55,852 bases of DNA from Saccharothrix sp. ST-888 (GCF_000955975.1 NZ_JYJF01000040.1:1-55852), one strand, 5' to 3'. Counted from the stretch's first letter, positions 1 to 9,190 are shown. Translations and numbers: made by a program. Notes: generated from the sequence alone by a model not told the origin.

Positions 1-1007
1 GCCACGCCTTCATCCCCGGCCTCGGCGGCTGCGACATCGGCGGCCGTCCGGTGGACTTCCACTTCGAGGTGCTCCGCCAGTTCGGCGCCACCATCGAGAA
101 GCACCCGCAGGGCACCTACCTGGTCGCCCCGCAGCGGCTGCACGGCACCAAGATCGAGCTGCCCTACCCGTCGGTCGGCGCGACCGAGCAGGTGCTGCTG
201 ACGGCGGTGCTCGCCGAGGGCGTCACCGAGCTGCGCAACGCCGCCGTCGAGCCGGAGATCGTCGACCTGATCTGCGTGCTGCAGAAGATGGGCGCGATCA
301 TCTCGATGGGCACCGACCGCACCATCCTGATCACCGGCGTGGACGAACTGGGCGGCTACACCCACCGCGCGCTGCCCGACCGCCTCGAGGCGGCCTCCTG
401 GGCCTGCGCCGCGCTGGCCACCAAGGGCGACATCTACGTCCGGGGCGCCCGCCAGCTGGAGATGATGACCTTCCTCAACACCTTCCGCAAGGTCGGTGGC
501 GCCTTCGAGGTGGACGACGAGGGCATCCGGTTCTGGCACCCGGGCGGCGAGCTCAAGGCGATCGCCCTGGAGACCGATGTGCACCCCGGCTTCCAGACCG
601 ACTGGCAGCAGCCGCTGGTGGTCGCGCTGACCCAGGCGACCGGGCTCTCCATCGTGCACGAGACGGTGTACGAGTCGCGGCTCGGCTTCACCGGCGCGCT
701 GAACCAGATGGGCGCGCACATCCAGCTCTACCGCGAGTGCCTGGGCGGCACCCCGTGCCGCTTCGGCGCCCGGAACTTCCAGCACTCCGCGGTGGTCTCC
801 GGACCGTCCAAGCTGATCGGCTCCGAGCTGGTCATCCCGGACCTGCGCGGCGGCTTCTCGTACCTGATCGCGGCGCTGGCGGCCGAGGGCACCTCGACCG
901 TGCACGGCATCGACCTGATCAACCGCGGCTACGAGAACTTCATGTCCAAGCTGCGCGAGCTCGGCGCCCACGTCGAGCTGCCGTCCGAGAAGCTCGCCGC
1001 GGTCTGA
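1..1007 (+). CDS. murA: UDP-N-acetylglucosamine 1-carboxyvinyltransferase, 5'-truncated by the window
   Basis: The enzyme transfers enolpyruvate from PEP to UDP-GlcNAc, the first committed cytoplasmic step of peptidoglycan synthesis. The frame is open from base 3 to the stop at 1005-1007, so the true start lies upstream of the window. The GTG at 51 is internal. The segment GLGGCDIGGRPVDFH near the 5' edge matches the MurA active-site loop, and its Cys (codon at 30-32) corresponds to the PEP-binding Cys115 of E. coli MurA. Later blocks such as LPYPSVGATE and LRGGFSYLIAALAAEG are typical of EPSP-synthase-fold domains. A strong hairpin follows the stop, and the convergent HU gene lies beyond it. 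Streptomycetes usually have more than one murA-like gene, so which paralogue is the main enzyme cannot be told from this window. Confidence 0.93.
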   Translation, partial: HAFIPGLGGCDIGGRPVDFHFEVLRQFGATIEKHPQGTYLVAPQRLHGTKIELPYPSVGATEQVLLTAVLAEGVTELRNAAVEPEIVDLICVLQKMGAIISMGTDRTILITGVDELGGYTHRALPDRLEAASWACAALATKGDIYVRGARQLEMMTFLNTFRKVGGAFEVDDEGIRFWHPGGELKAIALETDVHPGFQTDWQQPLVVALTQATGLSIVHETVYESRLGFTGALNQMGAHIQLYRECLGGTPCRFGARNFQHSAVVSGPSKLIGSELVIPDLRGGFSYLIAALAAEGTSTVHGIDLINRGYENFMSKLRELGAHVELPSEKLAAV

Positions 1008-1072
1008 CCGCAGGCCCCGCCGGGCCGGACCGGATCACCACCGGGCCGGCCCTGCAGCGGCTCCCGAACGAC

Positions 1073-1109
1073 CGATGGCCGGTCTCCCCGAGGGGGAGAC
1101 CGGCCATCG
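1073..1109. terminator. bidirectional terminator between murA and hup
   Basis: Perfect 17-bp inverted repeat (1073-1089 and 1093-1109) with a 3-nt loop, midway between the convergent stops of murA and hup. There is no long T-run, as is common in high-GC actinobacteria. Confidence 0.8.
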
Positions 1110-1145
1110 CCGTCTGTGCCGGACGCGGCTCCGAGGAGCCCGACG

Positions 1146-1427
1146 TCACTTGCCCTTGGCGGCTTCCTTCAGCTTCGAACCGGCGCTGACCTTGGCGCTG
1201 TAACCGGCCGGGATCTGGATCGGGTCACCGGTCTGCGGGTTACGGGCGGTGCGGGCGGCACGGTGGGTGCGCTCGAAGGTCAGGAAGCCGGGGATGGTGA
1301 CCTTCTCGTCACCCTTGGCAACAACCTCACCGACGACCTCGGCGAAGGCGGCCAGCACGGCGTCGGCGTCCTTGCGGGTCACCTCGGCGCGGTCGGCCAG
1401 AGCGGCCACCAGCTCACTGCGGTTCAT
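1146..1427 (-). CDS. hup: HU-family nucleoid-associated DNA-binding protein
   Basis: A 93-residue histone-like protein that bends and compacts DNA as a dimer. It begins MNRSELVAALADRAEV and carries the beta-arm signature IPGFLTFERTHRAARTARNPQTG, which is diagnostic of the HU/IHF family. It ends in a lysine-rich GSKLKEAAKGK. The ATG at 1427 has an AGGAG ribosome-binding site about 6 nt upstream. An in-frame upstream GTG would add 15 unsupported residues. It is short-form HU, without the long lysine-rich tail of the second streptomycete HU (HupS type). It is convergent with murA and separated from the upstream malic enzyme gene by about 490 bp. Confidence 0.95.
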   Translation of the reverse strand: MNRSELVAALADRAEVTRKDADAVLAAFAEVVGEVVAKGDEKVTIPGFLTFERTHRAARTARNPQTGDPIQIPAGYSAKVSAGSKLKEAAKGK

Positions 1428-1812
1428 GTGTACTCCTGTGGTCTGTTCGCGTTGCGTGTGCGGGGGCCCCATCGGTCACCCTCCGGGGGCACCCGGCGGG
1501 CCGCTGGTCCGCACACTGTGCTCGTTCAGGCGAGGGTTGGTCAGGGGTCGGGCTTGCACCCCGAAGCGCCTCAAACCGCACTGCCTGGGTACGAATCCTG
1601 CCCCGACCGGCACTGAGAAAGCCAATCGGGCTCCGGCGAGGTTGACCCGAACAGCGCCCGCCGGACGGAGTTGTGACACTCCGTCGGCTCCGGCGGACCG
1701 GAGCGGGCAGCGGTCGGGACGACACGCCGGGATGCCGGAGGGGACGTTCCGTACTTGTCGGACACGCCGCCCCGTGCAGGGCTACCGTACGCCCTGGCAC
1801 CGACAAGCCCAA
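1428..1812. other. gene-free stretch upstream of hup
   Basis: No convincing coding frame. It should hold the hup promoter, but I could not pick clear -35/-10 boxes by eye. A short segment (1546-1608) has a 7-bp tRNA-like acceptor pairing but is too short and lacks D and anticodon arms; see the rejected items. Confidence 0.5.
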
Positions 1813-1853
1813 ACACGCCCCTTCCCCTTGTGTCGCAAGGGTTCGGGGCGTGT
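1813..1853. terminator. interrupted long hairpin downstream of the malic enzyme gene
   Basis: Outer arms of 9 bp (1813-1821 and 1845-1853) and inner arms of 6 bp (1825-1830 and 1836-1841), separated by a symmetric internal loop of ttc opposite ttc. It lies 68 bp beyond the malic enzyme stop and could end that minus-strand transcript. Confidence 0.6.
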
Positions 1854-1920
1854 AAGGACGGGTATGGTGGCTAATCGCACATTTGAGCGATCGACCGGCG
1901 CGCCGCGGGCGGCGCTCCGG

Positions 1921-3393
1921 TCAGATCCGGATGGCCGGGAACGAGGTCGTGTCGAGCGTCCCGACGATGCCGGGGGTGGGCTTCGCCGGGGCCGGATCGC
2001 CCTCGCGGGCGGCCAGCGCGGCCTCCCGCACGGCGGCCGCGACGGTCTTCGCCACATCCGGGTGGAACACGCTGGGGATGATGTAGTTCGCGTTGAGCTG
2101 GTCGTCACCGACGGTGGTGGCCAGCGCGCGGGCGGCGGCGATCATCATGCCGGTGTTGACGGTCTTGCTCTGCGCGTCCAGCAGGCCGCGGAAGACGCCC
2201 GGGAAGACCAGCACGTTGTTGATCTGGTTCGGGAAGTCGCTGCGGCCGGTGGCGACCACGGCGGCGGTCTGCCGGGCGACGGCCGGGTCGACCTCCGGGT
2301 CCGGGTTGGCCAGCGCGAAGACGATCGCCTTGTCCGCCATGGTGGCGATGTCGTCGCCGTTCAGCACGTTCGGGGCCGAGACGCCGATGAAGACGTCCGC
2401 GTCCGCCACGGCCTCCTTCAGGGTGCCGGTACGGCCCGAGCGGTTGGTGTGCTCGGCGATCCAGCGCAAGCTGTCGTTGAGGTCGTCACGGCCGCTGTGC
2501 ACCACGCCGCGGACGTCCGCCACGGTGGCGTGCTCGACGCCGGCGGCCAGCAGCAGCTTGAGGATCGCGGTACCGGCGGCGCCGGCCCCCGACATCACCA
2601 CGCGGATGTCGGAGATCTCCTTGCCGACCACGCGCAGCGCGTTGGTCAGCGCGGCCAGCACCACGATCGCGGTGCCGTGCTGGTCGTCGTGGAAGACCGG
2701 GATGTCCAGCGCCTCGCGCAGCCGGGCCTCGATCTCGAAGCAGCGCGGGGCGGAGATGTCCTCCAGGTTGATGCCGGCGAAGCCCGGGGCGATGGCCTTG
2801 ACGATGGCCACGATCTCGTCCGCGTCCTGGGTGTCCAGGCAGATCGGCCAGGCGTCGATGCCCGCGAAGCGCTTGAACAGGGCCGCCTTGCCCTCCATCA
2901 CCGGCAGCGCGGCCTGCGGGCCGATGTTGCCCAGGCCCAGCACGGCGGAGCCGTCGGTGACCACGGCGACGCTGTTGCGCTTGATGGTCAGGCGGCGGGC
3001 GTCCTCGGGGTTCTCGGCGATCGCCATGCAGACCCGGGCGACACCCGGGGTGTAGATCATCGAGAGGTCGTCACGGTTGCGGATCGGCAGCTTGGACGAC
3101 ATCTCGATCTTGCCGCCGAGGTGCATCAGGAAGGTACGGTCCGAGACCTTGCCGATCGCCACCCCGTCGATCGCCCGGAGCTTCTCGACGATCTCCTCGC
3201 CGTGCGCGACCGAGGAGGCCGCCACGGTCACATCGATCCGCAGGGCCTCCAGGCCCGAAGCGGTCACGTCCAGACCGGTCACCGAGCCGCCGGAGGACTC
3301 GACGGCGGTCGTGATCGAGCTCACGGCGTTGCCGGTGGCCGGGACCTCCAGACGCACCGTGATCGAGTTCGAGACACTTGGCACCGTCGCCAT
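1921..3393 (-). CDS. NAD-type malic enzyme with N-terminal ACT domain
   Basis: Oxidative decarboxylation of malate to pyruvate, linking the TCA cycle to pyruvate and acetyl-CoA. 490 residues from ATG 3393, with a GAAGGA-type ribosome-binding site. An upstream in-frame start would add seven residues. Residues of about 5-80 form an ACT regulatory domain. The malic domain follows, with YTPGVA, the metal- and substrate-region motif HDDQHGTA, and an NAD(P)-binding core with SGAGAAGTA near residue 285. The family is the malate oxidoreductase group common in actinobacteria. NAD rather than NADP specificity is inferred from the ACT-type architecture and from recollection of the S. coelicolor orthologue. 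It is monocistronic, flanked by hairpins. Confidence 0.92.
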   Translation of the reverse strand: MATVPSVSNSITVRLEVPATGNAVSSITTAVESSGGSVTGLDVTASGLEALRIDVTVAASSVAHGEEIVEKLRAIDGVAIGKVSDRTFLMHLGGKIEMSSKLPIRNRDDLSMIYTPGVARVCMAIAENPEDARRLTIKRNSVAVVTDGSAVLGLGNIGPQAALPVMEGKAALFKRFAGIDAWPICLDTQDADEIVAIVKAIAPGFAGINLEDISAPRCFEIEARLREALDIPVFHDDQHGTAIVVLAALTNALRVVGKEISDIRVVMSGAGAAGTAILKLLLAAGVEHATVADVRGVVHSGRDDLNDSLRWIAEHTNRSGRTGTLKEAVADADVFIGVSAPNVLNGDDIATMADKAIVFALANPDPEVDPAVARQTAAVVATGRSDFPNQINNVLVFPGVFRGLLDAQSKTVNTGMMIAAARALATTVGDDQLNANYIIPSVFHPDVAKTVAAAVREAALAAREGDPAPAKPTPGIVGTLDTTSFPAIRI

Positions 3394-3725
3394 CGACGTC
3401 CTTCTTCCATCCACTGAGAGGGTTGGCAGCAGGGGCCAGGATTCAACACTCTGTTGAAGCCAGCCCAGCGCATGTTAGACCTCGATCGTCGCACCTACCA
3501 GCGGGTAGTCAGAAATATTGGTCATTAATTGCACGGGCCCCACAACAGACCCTCCGGCCGCCACACCCGGACGCGGAAAATCTGCCGTGGGCCACTGGCC
3601 TTCTCGCGGCAATGCGTTACATTGGACGAGACACCGGCTCGATCCAAGCCCCCGGGCCCAACCTTCGTCGCTTCGAGCGACCACTTGCCGCGAGGCGAGC
3701 ATGGCGGGTCGGTGTCATCAACGTG
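3394..3725. other. gene-free stretch between helD and the malic enzyme gene
   Basis: Contains the leader and presumably the promoter of the malic enzyme gene (minus strand). Short open frames here on both strands lack ribosome-binding sites and family features, so I do not call them. No convincing promoter boxes could be assigned. Confidence 0.45.
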
Positions 3726-3767
3726 AACGGCGAAGGCCCCCACCACTTGGTGGGGGCCTTCGCCGTT
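3726..3767. terminator. strong hairpin between helD and the malic enzyme gene
   Basis: Perfect 20-bp inverted repeat (3726-3745 and 3748-3767) around a 2-nt centre, so the actual loop must involve several arm bases. It is located 62 bp past the helD stop and would work as a minus-strand terminator or backup terminator. Confidence 0.75.
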
Positions 3768-3795
3768 GGTTTCGCCCCCGACGGCCGGGGAGCTC

Positions 3796-3825
3796 GGCAG
3801 GGGCGCGGGGAACCGCGCCCCTGCC
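3796..3825 (-). terminator. hairpin directly after the helD stop codon
   Basis: Perfect 13-bp arms (3796-3808 and 3813-3825) closing a GNRA-like tetraloop, starting 3 bp after the helD stop codon. The left arm and loop contain the motif aggggcgcggggaa, which also occurs in the intergenic repeats near 23.2 kb. Confidence 0.75.
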
Positions 3826-3828
3826 GGT

Positions 3829-6225
3829 CTAGCCGTGCAGCAGCGCCGGGACGCCGTCGGCATCCGGGAGGTCGTCCGGCCCCGACAGCACCGTGAGGCG
3901 CTGGGTGGCCCGGGTCAGCGCCACGTACAGCACCCGCAGGCCGGCCTCCGACTCACCGGCGATCCCGGTCGGGTCGGCCACCACCGTGGCGTCGTACTCC
4001 AGGCCCTTGGCCTCCAGGCTGCCCAGTGCCACCACCCGCTCGCCCAGGCCCTCGGCCCAGGCGGCGGCCTCGGCCCTGCGGTCCATCGGGACCACCACCG
4101 CGACCGTGCCGTCCACCTCGGCCAGCAGCCGGGTCAGCTCGACCCGGGCGGCCTCGGCGAACGCCTCGGGCGCCGGGTCGTGGACGGCGGCGAACCGCGG
4201 TGTGATCCCGGTCGAGCGGACCGCACTCGGCGACGGCGTACCCGGCGCGGCCAGGGCCAGCACCTTGGCCGCGACCTCGGCGATCTCGGCCGGGTTGCGG
4301 TAGTTGACCGTCAGGGTGTGGCGGCGGCGCGGCTTGCCGGACAGCACCTCGTCCAGCGCGGCCTGCGCCTCCTTCGGGTACGGCCAGGAGGACTGCGCCG
4401 GGTCGCCGACGATGGTCCAGGTCGCCATCCGGGAGCGGCGGCCGATCATGCGCCACTGCATCGGGGTGAGGTCCTGCGCCTCGTCCACGATCACGTGCGC
4501 GTACTCGCGGCGCTCCACCGGCACCTGCTCGCGCTGGCGGGCGCTGCGGTCGGCGTAGGTGGTGACCTCGTCCAGGCCGGTCAGCATGTCGACCGCGTCC
4601 ACCTCGCGCACCTTCGGGCGGGCCGGCTCACCGAGCAGCAGCTGCAGCTCGTCGACCAGTGCCACGTCGTGGGCGGACAGCGCGCCCGCGCCGCGGTCGC
4701 CGAGGTGCCGCCAGGACGCGGCCAGCAGCCTGGCCTCCTCCGGGGTGACGGCGCGCCGGGCGATCCGGTTGGTGTGCCGGCTGTTCCTGAGCGTCGCCAG
4801 CACCCGGCGCGGGGTCAGGGCCGGCCACCAGGCGTCCAGGAAGTCCAGGAAGGACGCCTCGTCCGAGACGTACTCGTCGAAGGACTCCTTCTCCTCCTGG
4901 CGCTGCTCCCGGCCGTAGTGGTCGGTCGGCTTGGGCAGGTGCCTGACCGCCTCCAGCCAGAGCGCGTCGAGCAGCAGGCGGCGGGCACGCGGGCGCAGCA
5001 GGTTCAGCGGCGTGCCGCCCCCGCCGATCACGTTGCCGCGCACCGCCTTGAGGCGGCCGGCGTCCAGGCGCAGCGCCTCGCCCCGGGCGAAGACCTTCAG
5101 CTCGGTCGGTGCGTCCAGCTCCAGCGCGGCCCGGGCCGCCCGGCGCAGCAGCTGCACCATCCGGCTCGAGCCCTTGACGTGGGCGGTCTCGGGAGTGTCG
5201 TACCGCTCCGCCTCGATGCCGTCCACCAGGCTGCCGACCGCGCGGATCGCCACCTGGCCCTCCTCGCCGAGGGAGGGCAGGACGCCCTCGGTGTAGGAGA
5301 CCAGCAGCGGGGTCGGGCTGACCACCAGGATGCCCCCGGCGTAGCGGCGGCGGTCCTGGTAGAGCAGGAAGGCGGCCCGGTGCAGGGCGACGGCGGTCTT
5401 GCCGGTGCCCGGACCGCCGGTGACCAGGGTCGCCCCGGCCGCGGCGGCGCGGATGACCTCGTCCTGCTCCTTCTGGATGGAGGAGACGATGTCGCGCATC
5501 GAGTGGCTGCGGGCGCGGCCGAGCGAGGCCATCAGCGCACCGTCGCCGACCACGGCCAGCTCGCGGCCGTGCAGGGTGGGCGTGAGGTCGGGGCGGAGCA
5601 GGTCGTCCTCGACTCCGATCACCTTGCGGCCCTTGGAACGGATCACCCGACGGCGGACCACCCGGCCGGGCTCCACCGGGGTGGCACGGTAGAACGGTGC
5701 GGCGGCGGGGGCCCGCCAGTCGATCACCAACGGGCCGAACTCGGCGTCCAGCACGCCGAGGCGGCCGATGTGCAGGGTCTCCGCGACGGCCGGGTCGGCC
5801 GGATCCATCGGGGTCTGCGAGGGGATGCCGTGCTCCTCGGGCGCGTCGGCCTGCTGGAGGTCGATCCGGCCGAACAGGAAGTCCTCGAACTCGCTGTTGA
5901 GCCGGTGCAGGTGGGCCCCGGCCCGGTAGACCTGGGCATCGCGCTCGGCGAGCGCGCCGGGCGTACCGACCTGGACCCGCTTCGCGGCGTCCTCGAGGAT
6001 GTACTCGGCCTCGGCCAGCTTCTCCTCAAGACGGTGGTAGACGGTGTCGAGGTGGCGTTGCTCCTCGGCGATCTCGCGATCGCGGACGGTGTCGCCGTCG
6101 TTGTCGATGACGTCGACGATGGTTGCGCCGGCGATTGCGGCAGTGCTGGTGCTGTGCATGGCGGTGCTGTGCATGGCCTCGGTGGTTGCGGCGGTGAACT
6201 GCTGGGCTGAGCCGTGCGCGCCCAA
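3829..6225 (-). CDS. helD: HelD-like UvrD/Rep superfamily 1 helicase (RNA polymerase recycling factor)
   Basis: About 798 residues. HelD proteins bind RNA polymerase and use ATP to release stalled or post-termination complexes. A coiled-coil-rich N-terminus (EEQRHLDTVYHRLEEKLAEAE region, about residues 50-80) is followed by the Walker A motif GGPGTGKTAVA (about 270-280). Further SF1 motifs are DEAQDLTPMQWRM (motif II), GDPAQSSWPY (motif III) and VALTRATQRL (motif VI near the C-terminus). The start is uncertain: TTG 6225 has an AGGGGG about 4-5 nt upstream, but in-frame ATGs at 6171 and 6162 are also possible because the first 30-40 residues are low complexity. It is transcribed alone. Class I versus class II HelD was not resolved. 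Confidence 0.9.
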   Translation of the reverse strand: MGAHGSAQQFTAATTEAMHSTAMHSTSTAAIAGATIVDVIDNDGDTVRDREIAEEQRHLDTVYHRLEEKLAEAEYILEDAAKRVQVGTPGALAERDAQVYRAGAHLHRLNSEFEDFLFGRIDLQQADAPEEHGIPSQTPMDPADPAVAETLHIGRLGVLDAEFGPLVIDWRAPAAAPFYRATPVEPGRVVRRRVIRSKGRKVIGVEDDLLRPDLTPTLHGRELAVVGDGALMASLGRARSHSMRDIVSSIQKEQDEVIRAAAAGATLVTGGPGTGKTAVALHRAAFLLYQDRRRYAGGILVVSPTPLLVSYTEGVLPSLGEEGQVAIRAVGSLVDGIEAERYDTPETAHVKGSSRMVQLLRRAARAALELDAPTELKVFARGEALRLDAGRLKAVRGNVIGGGGTPLNLLRPRARRLLLDALWLEAVRHLPKPTDHYGREQRQEEKESFDEYVSDEASFLDFLDAWWPALTPRRVLATLRNSRHTNRIARRAVTPEEARLLAASWRHLGDRGAGALSAHDVALVDELQLLLGEPARPKVREVDAVDMLTGLDEVTTYADRSARQREQVPVERREYAHVIVDEAQDLTPMQWRMIGRRSRMATWTIVGDPAQSSWPYPKEAQAALDEVLSGKPRRRHTLTVNYRNPAEIAEVAAKVLALAAPGTPSPSAVRSTGITPRFAAVHDPAPEAFAEAARVELTRLLAEVDGTVAVVVPMDRRAEAAAWAEGLGERVVALGSLEAKGLEYDATVVADPTGIAGESEAGLRVLYVALTRATQRLTVLSGPDDLPDADGVPALLHG

Positions 6226-6467
6226 AGAGCCCCCTGAGGTGCGTCCTGCGGCTGATGGATCGCCGCCTCCCGGAGAGAAGGCGGACGGATGATCCTACGC
6301 CAGCGCACCCCGTCGGCGGCAGCACCGGATGGTCCTGAAACCACGGCGAACTGCGCGAACCGGCAGAAGACCGCTCAGGCGGCGGCCTCCCCGGGCGGGC
6401 TCCTCCCCCGCCCGCGCGGCTCCACGTGTCCCCGGGAGGTGCCCGGATTGCCCCGGGGTGCAGGACC

Positions 6468-7631
6468 TCAGCGGGACGGGGTGCCGAAGTCCGCGTGGGG
6501 GTCGAGGGCCAGGCGGTAGCCGCGCTTGACCACGGTGGCGACCAGTTCGGGTGCGCGGAGGGCGGCTCGCAGGCGGGCCATCGCGGTCTCCACGGCGTGC
6601 TCGTCGCCGCCGCTGCCGGGCAGCGCCCGCAGCAGTTCGGCCCGCGGGACGACCCATCCGGGCCGTCTGGCGAGTGCCCGCAGCAGGGCCATTCCGGCGG
6701 GCGGTACCGGCCGGAGCTCGCCGTCCACCAGGACGGCCCGGCCGCGCAGTTCGAGGCCGTGCCCGGCGACGGCGAGGCGGCGGGCCCGCTGCGGCAGTTC
6801 GGCGGTGAGGGTCTGCACCATGGCGCCGAGCCGCATCCGCTCGGGCCGGACGGTGGCCACGTCCAGCTCCTCCAGCGGTGCGGCGGTGACCGGACCGACG
6901 CAGACCGGGAGGACGTCGCGGCGCAGGGCGTGCAGCAGTTCGGCGGTCCGGCGGCGTTCGGCGGCGCGGTCGAGCAGGCCGAGGGCGGCGGGGGCACTGG
7001 TGAAGGTGACGGCGTCGAGGGAACCGCTGCAGATCGCGTCGAGGAGCCGGTCCAGTGGGGCGCTGTCGGCCGGTGGCAGCCAGCGGTAGACGGGGACCTC
7101 GACCACCTCCGCGCCGGCGGCCCGGAGCGAGTCGATGAAGCCGCGCAGCGGCGCACCGTGCAGCTGGACGGCGATCCGGCGGCCGTCCACGCCCTGGTCG
7201 AGCAGCCGTTCCAGCACCTCCACGGAGGACTCCGACTCGGGCGACCACTCCTCGCGCAGTCCGGCGGCCCGGATCGCGCCCTTGGCCTTGGGACCGCGCG
7301 CCAGCAGGACGGCCTTGCCGAGGCAGGCGGTCAGTTCGCCGGCCAGGCCCCAGCCCTCGGCGGCTTCGATCCAGCCCCGGAAGCCGATCCCGGTGGTGGC
7401 GACCGCGAGGTCCGGTGGCGCGGCCAGCAGGTCCCGGGTGGCGGCGAGCAGGTCGGCGTCGTCGGCGAGCGGCACGATCCGCAGTGCGGGGGCGCGCAGT
7501 ACGGCGGCGCCCCGGCGCTGGAGCAGGGCGGCGAGCTCGTCGGCGCGGCGGGCGGCGGTGATGCCGATGGTGAAACCGGCCAGCGGGGGCACGGTGGGGG
7601 CGTTGGGTGGACCGAGGTGGGAGGCGTCCAT
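6468..7631 (-). CDS. nnaR: HemD-like/winged-helix regulator of nitrate assimilation (NnaR type)
   Basis: 387 residues from ATG 7631 with a GAAGGA ribosome-binding site. Residues of about 15-265 match uroporphyrinogen-III synthase (two-lobed HemD fold; for example GITAARRADELAALL at the N-terminus and VTFTSAPAALGLL in the second lobe). Residues of about 290-375 form an OmpR-type winged helix (MALLRALARRPGWVVPRAEL and a terminal VVKRGYRLA wing). This fusion is the NnaR architecture, described in S. coelicolor as a nitrate/nitrite assimilation regulator that works with GlnR. It is co-directional with narK, 188 bp downstream, so the two may be co-transcribed. Whether the HemD part is still catalytic or only senses a ligand cannot be judged here. 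Confidence 0.88.
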   Translation of the reverse strand: MDASHLGPPNAPTVPPLAGFTIGITAARRADELAALLQRRGAAVLRAPALRIVPLADDADLLAATRDLLAAPPDLAVATTGIGFRGWIEAAEGWGLAGELTACLGKAVLLARGPKAKGAIRAAGLREEWSPESESSVEVLERLLDQGVDGRRIAVQLHGAPLRGFIDSLRAAGAEVVEVPVYRWLPPADSAPLDRLLDAICSGSLDAVTFTSAPAALGLLDRAAERRRTAELLHALRRDVLPVCVGPVTAAPLEELDVATVRPERMRLGAMVQTLTAELPQRARRLAVAGHGLELRGRAVLVDGELRPVPPAGMALLRALARRPGWVVPRAELLRALPGSGGDEHAVETAMARLRAALRAPELVATVVKRGYRLALDPHADFGTPSR

Positions 7632-7819
7632 GGTCGAGGGTCCTTCGGTGGGGCTCCCCCGGCCTGCGGACGGCCCGGTCCGGGGGTTGTCGGGTGGGAC
7701 GATCATCCTGCCGTGCGGTGGTGACGCCCCCGGGTCGCTCCGATTTCCGTCGTGTTGCGCCGGTCCGGCCGGGTCCCTCACCACCGCCGGGGCCGGGTCG
7801 CGCCCGGCGGAGGCCGGGG

Positions 7820-9190
7820 TCAGACCCGGGCCGGGGCCGGGGTCTCGACCGCGGTCGGCGCGGCGGTGACCGGACGGCGGAGGTAGGCCGCCCAGGTGAG
7901 GGCGGAGCAGACCGCGTACCCGGCCAGGAAGGCGAGGAAGGCGGGCGTACCGGTGCCGGTGGCCTGGAAGGACTGCCGGAAGGCCAGATTGATCAGCAGC
8001 CCGCCGAGCGCGCCCACCGCGCCGATCACGCCGATCGCCGCACCGGACATCCGCCGGGACCAGGCGGCTGCCTGTTCGGCGTCGGCTCCGGCCGCGATCC
8101 GGTTCCTGGCCCCGGCCTCGAAGATGCCGGGGATCATCTTGTACGTGGAGCCGTTGCCGATCCCGGCGAGGACGAACAGCGCGGTGAACCCGGTCAGGAA
8201 GAGCGGCAGCGAGGCGGCCGAGGAGGCACCGGTCACCAGCGCGGCGGCAGCGGCCATGGCGACGAAGTTCCAGAAGGTGATCCGGGCCCCGCCGAGGCGG
8301 TCGGCCAGCCGGCCGCCGACCGGCCGGACCAGCGAGCCGATCAGCGGTCCGAGGAAGGTGAGCTGGGCGGCCTGCAGCGGGGTCCGTCCGAACTGGCTCT
8401 GCAGCACCAGGCCGAAGGCGAAGGAGAAGCCGATGAACGAGCCGAAGGTACCGACGTAGAGCACCGACATCAGCCAGGTGTGCCGTTCCTTCAGGGTGTC
8501 CCGCAGCGCGCCGCCGTCGTTGCGCAGCGGTGCGAGGTTGTCCATGAACAGGGCCGCGCCGAGCGCCGCGAGGACGATCAGCGGCAGGTAGAGCCCGAGC
8601 ACCAGCCGGGGGTGTCCGGCGCCCGCCCAGCCGATCACGGCGAGCGCGACCAGCTGGATCACCGGTACGCCGAGGTTGCCGCCGCCCGCGTTGAGCCCCA
8701 GGGCCCAGCCCTTGCGGTGCTGCGGGAAGAAGGCGTTGATGTTGGTCATCGACGACGCGAAGTTGCCGCCGCCCACCCCGGTGAGCGCCGCGACCAGCAG
8801 GAAGGTCCGGTACGAGGTGCCCGGGTGCATCACGTACCCGGCCGCGAGGAGGGGCAGCAGCAGGAGGGCGGCGGAGCAGACGGTCCAGTTCCGGCCGCCG
8901 AAGCGGGCCACCGCGAAGGTGTACGGGATCCGGACCAGGGCGCCGACCAGGGTCGGTACGGCCACCAGGAAGAACTTTCCGGCCGGGTCGACGTGGTACT
9001 CCCGCCCCATGAAGAGCACCATCACCGACCAGAGGCTCCAGACCGAGAAGCCGATGTGCTCGGAGAGGATGGAGAACGCCAGGTTGCGGTGGGCGGTCCG
9101 GCGTCCGGTGCGCGCCCAGAACGCGGCGTCCTCGGGGTGCCAGTCCTGGATCCAGCGGGTGCCAGGGCCGGACTGCGGGCCTGCTCTCAT
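7820..9190 (-). CDS. narK: NarK-type nitrate/nitrite transporter, MFS family
   Basis: 456 residues from ATG 9190, with GGGGAGA about 5 nt upstream. Twelve hydrophobic segments typical of MFS carriers are visible. The nitrate signature region GVGGGNFASSMTNINAFFP (about residues 127-145) and the second motif GIGNGSTYKMIPGIF (about 375-390) are diagnostic of the NNP (nitrate/nitrite porter) family. It imports nitrate or exchanges nitrate and nitrite across the cytoplasmic membrane. The neighbour nnaR downstream suggests local control. A GTCAC and a GAAAC element on the minus strand within 9241-9272 resemble GlnR half-sites, but their spacing is not canonical, so I do not annotate a GlnR box. Confidence 0.93.
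   Translation of the reverse strand: MRAGPQSGPGTRWIQDWHPEDAAFWARTGRRTAHRNLAFSILSEHIGFSVWSLWSVMVLFMGREYHVDPAGKFFLVAVPTLVGALVRIPYTFAVARFGGRNWTVCSAALLLLPLLAAGYVMHPGTSYRTFLLVAALTGVGGGNFASSMTNINAFFPQHRKGWALGLNAGGGNLGVPVIQLVALAVIGWAGAGHPRLVLGLYLPLIVLAALGAALFMDNLAPLRNDGGALRDTLKERHTWLMSVLYVGTFGSFIGFSFAFGLVLQSQFGRTPLQAAQLTFLGPLIGSLVRPVGGRLADRLGGARITFWNFVAMAAAAALVTGASSAASLPLFLTGFTALFVLAGIGNGSTYKMIPGIFEAGARNRIAAGADAEQAAAWSRRMSGAAIGVIGAVGALGGLLINLAFRQSFQATGTGTPAFLAFLAGYAVCSALTWAAYLRRPVTAAPTAVETPAPARV

Noticed and set aside
1546..1608. tRNA-like element upstream of hup, with a 7-bp GGTCGGG/CCCGACC acceptor pairing and a T-loop-like TACGAAT
   Set aside because: Only 63 nt long, with no D arm or anticodon stem and a mismatched T stem, so it cannot be a functional tRNA. 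Most likely chance pairing in GC-rich DNA.
1249..3417. Very long plus-strand open frame opposite the malic enzyme gene
   Set aside because: Arg/Gly/His-rich composition with no family features, antisense to a clear enzyme gene. Typical spurious frame in high-GC DNA.
3475..3702. 75-codon minus-strand frame upstream of the malic enzyme gene
   Set aside because: No ribosome-binding site, no recognisable domain, and it occupies the likely promoter region.
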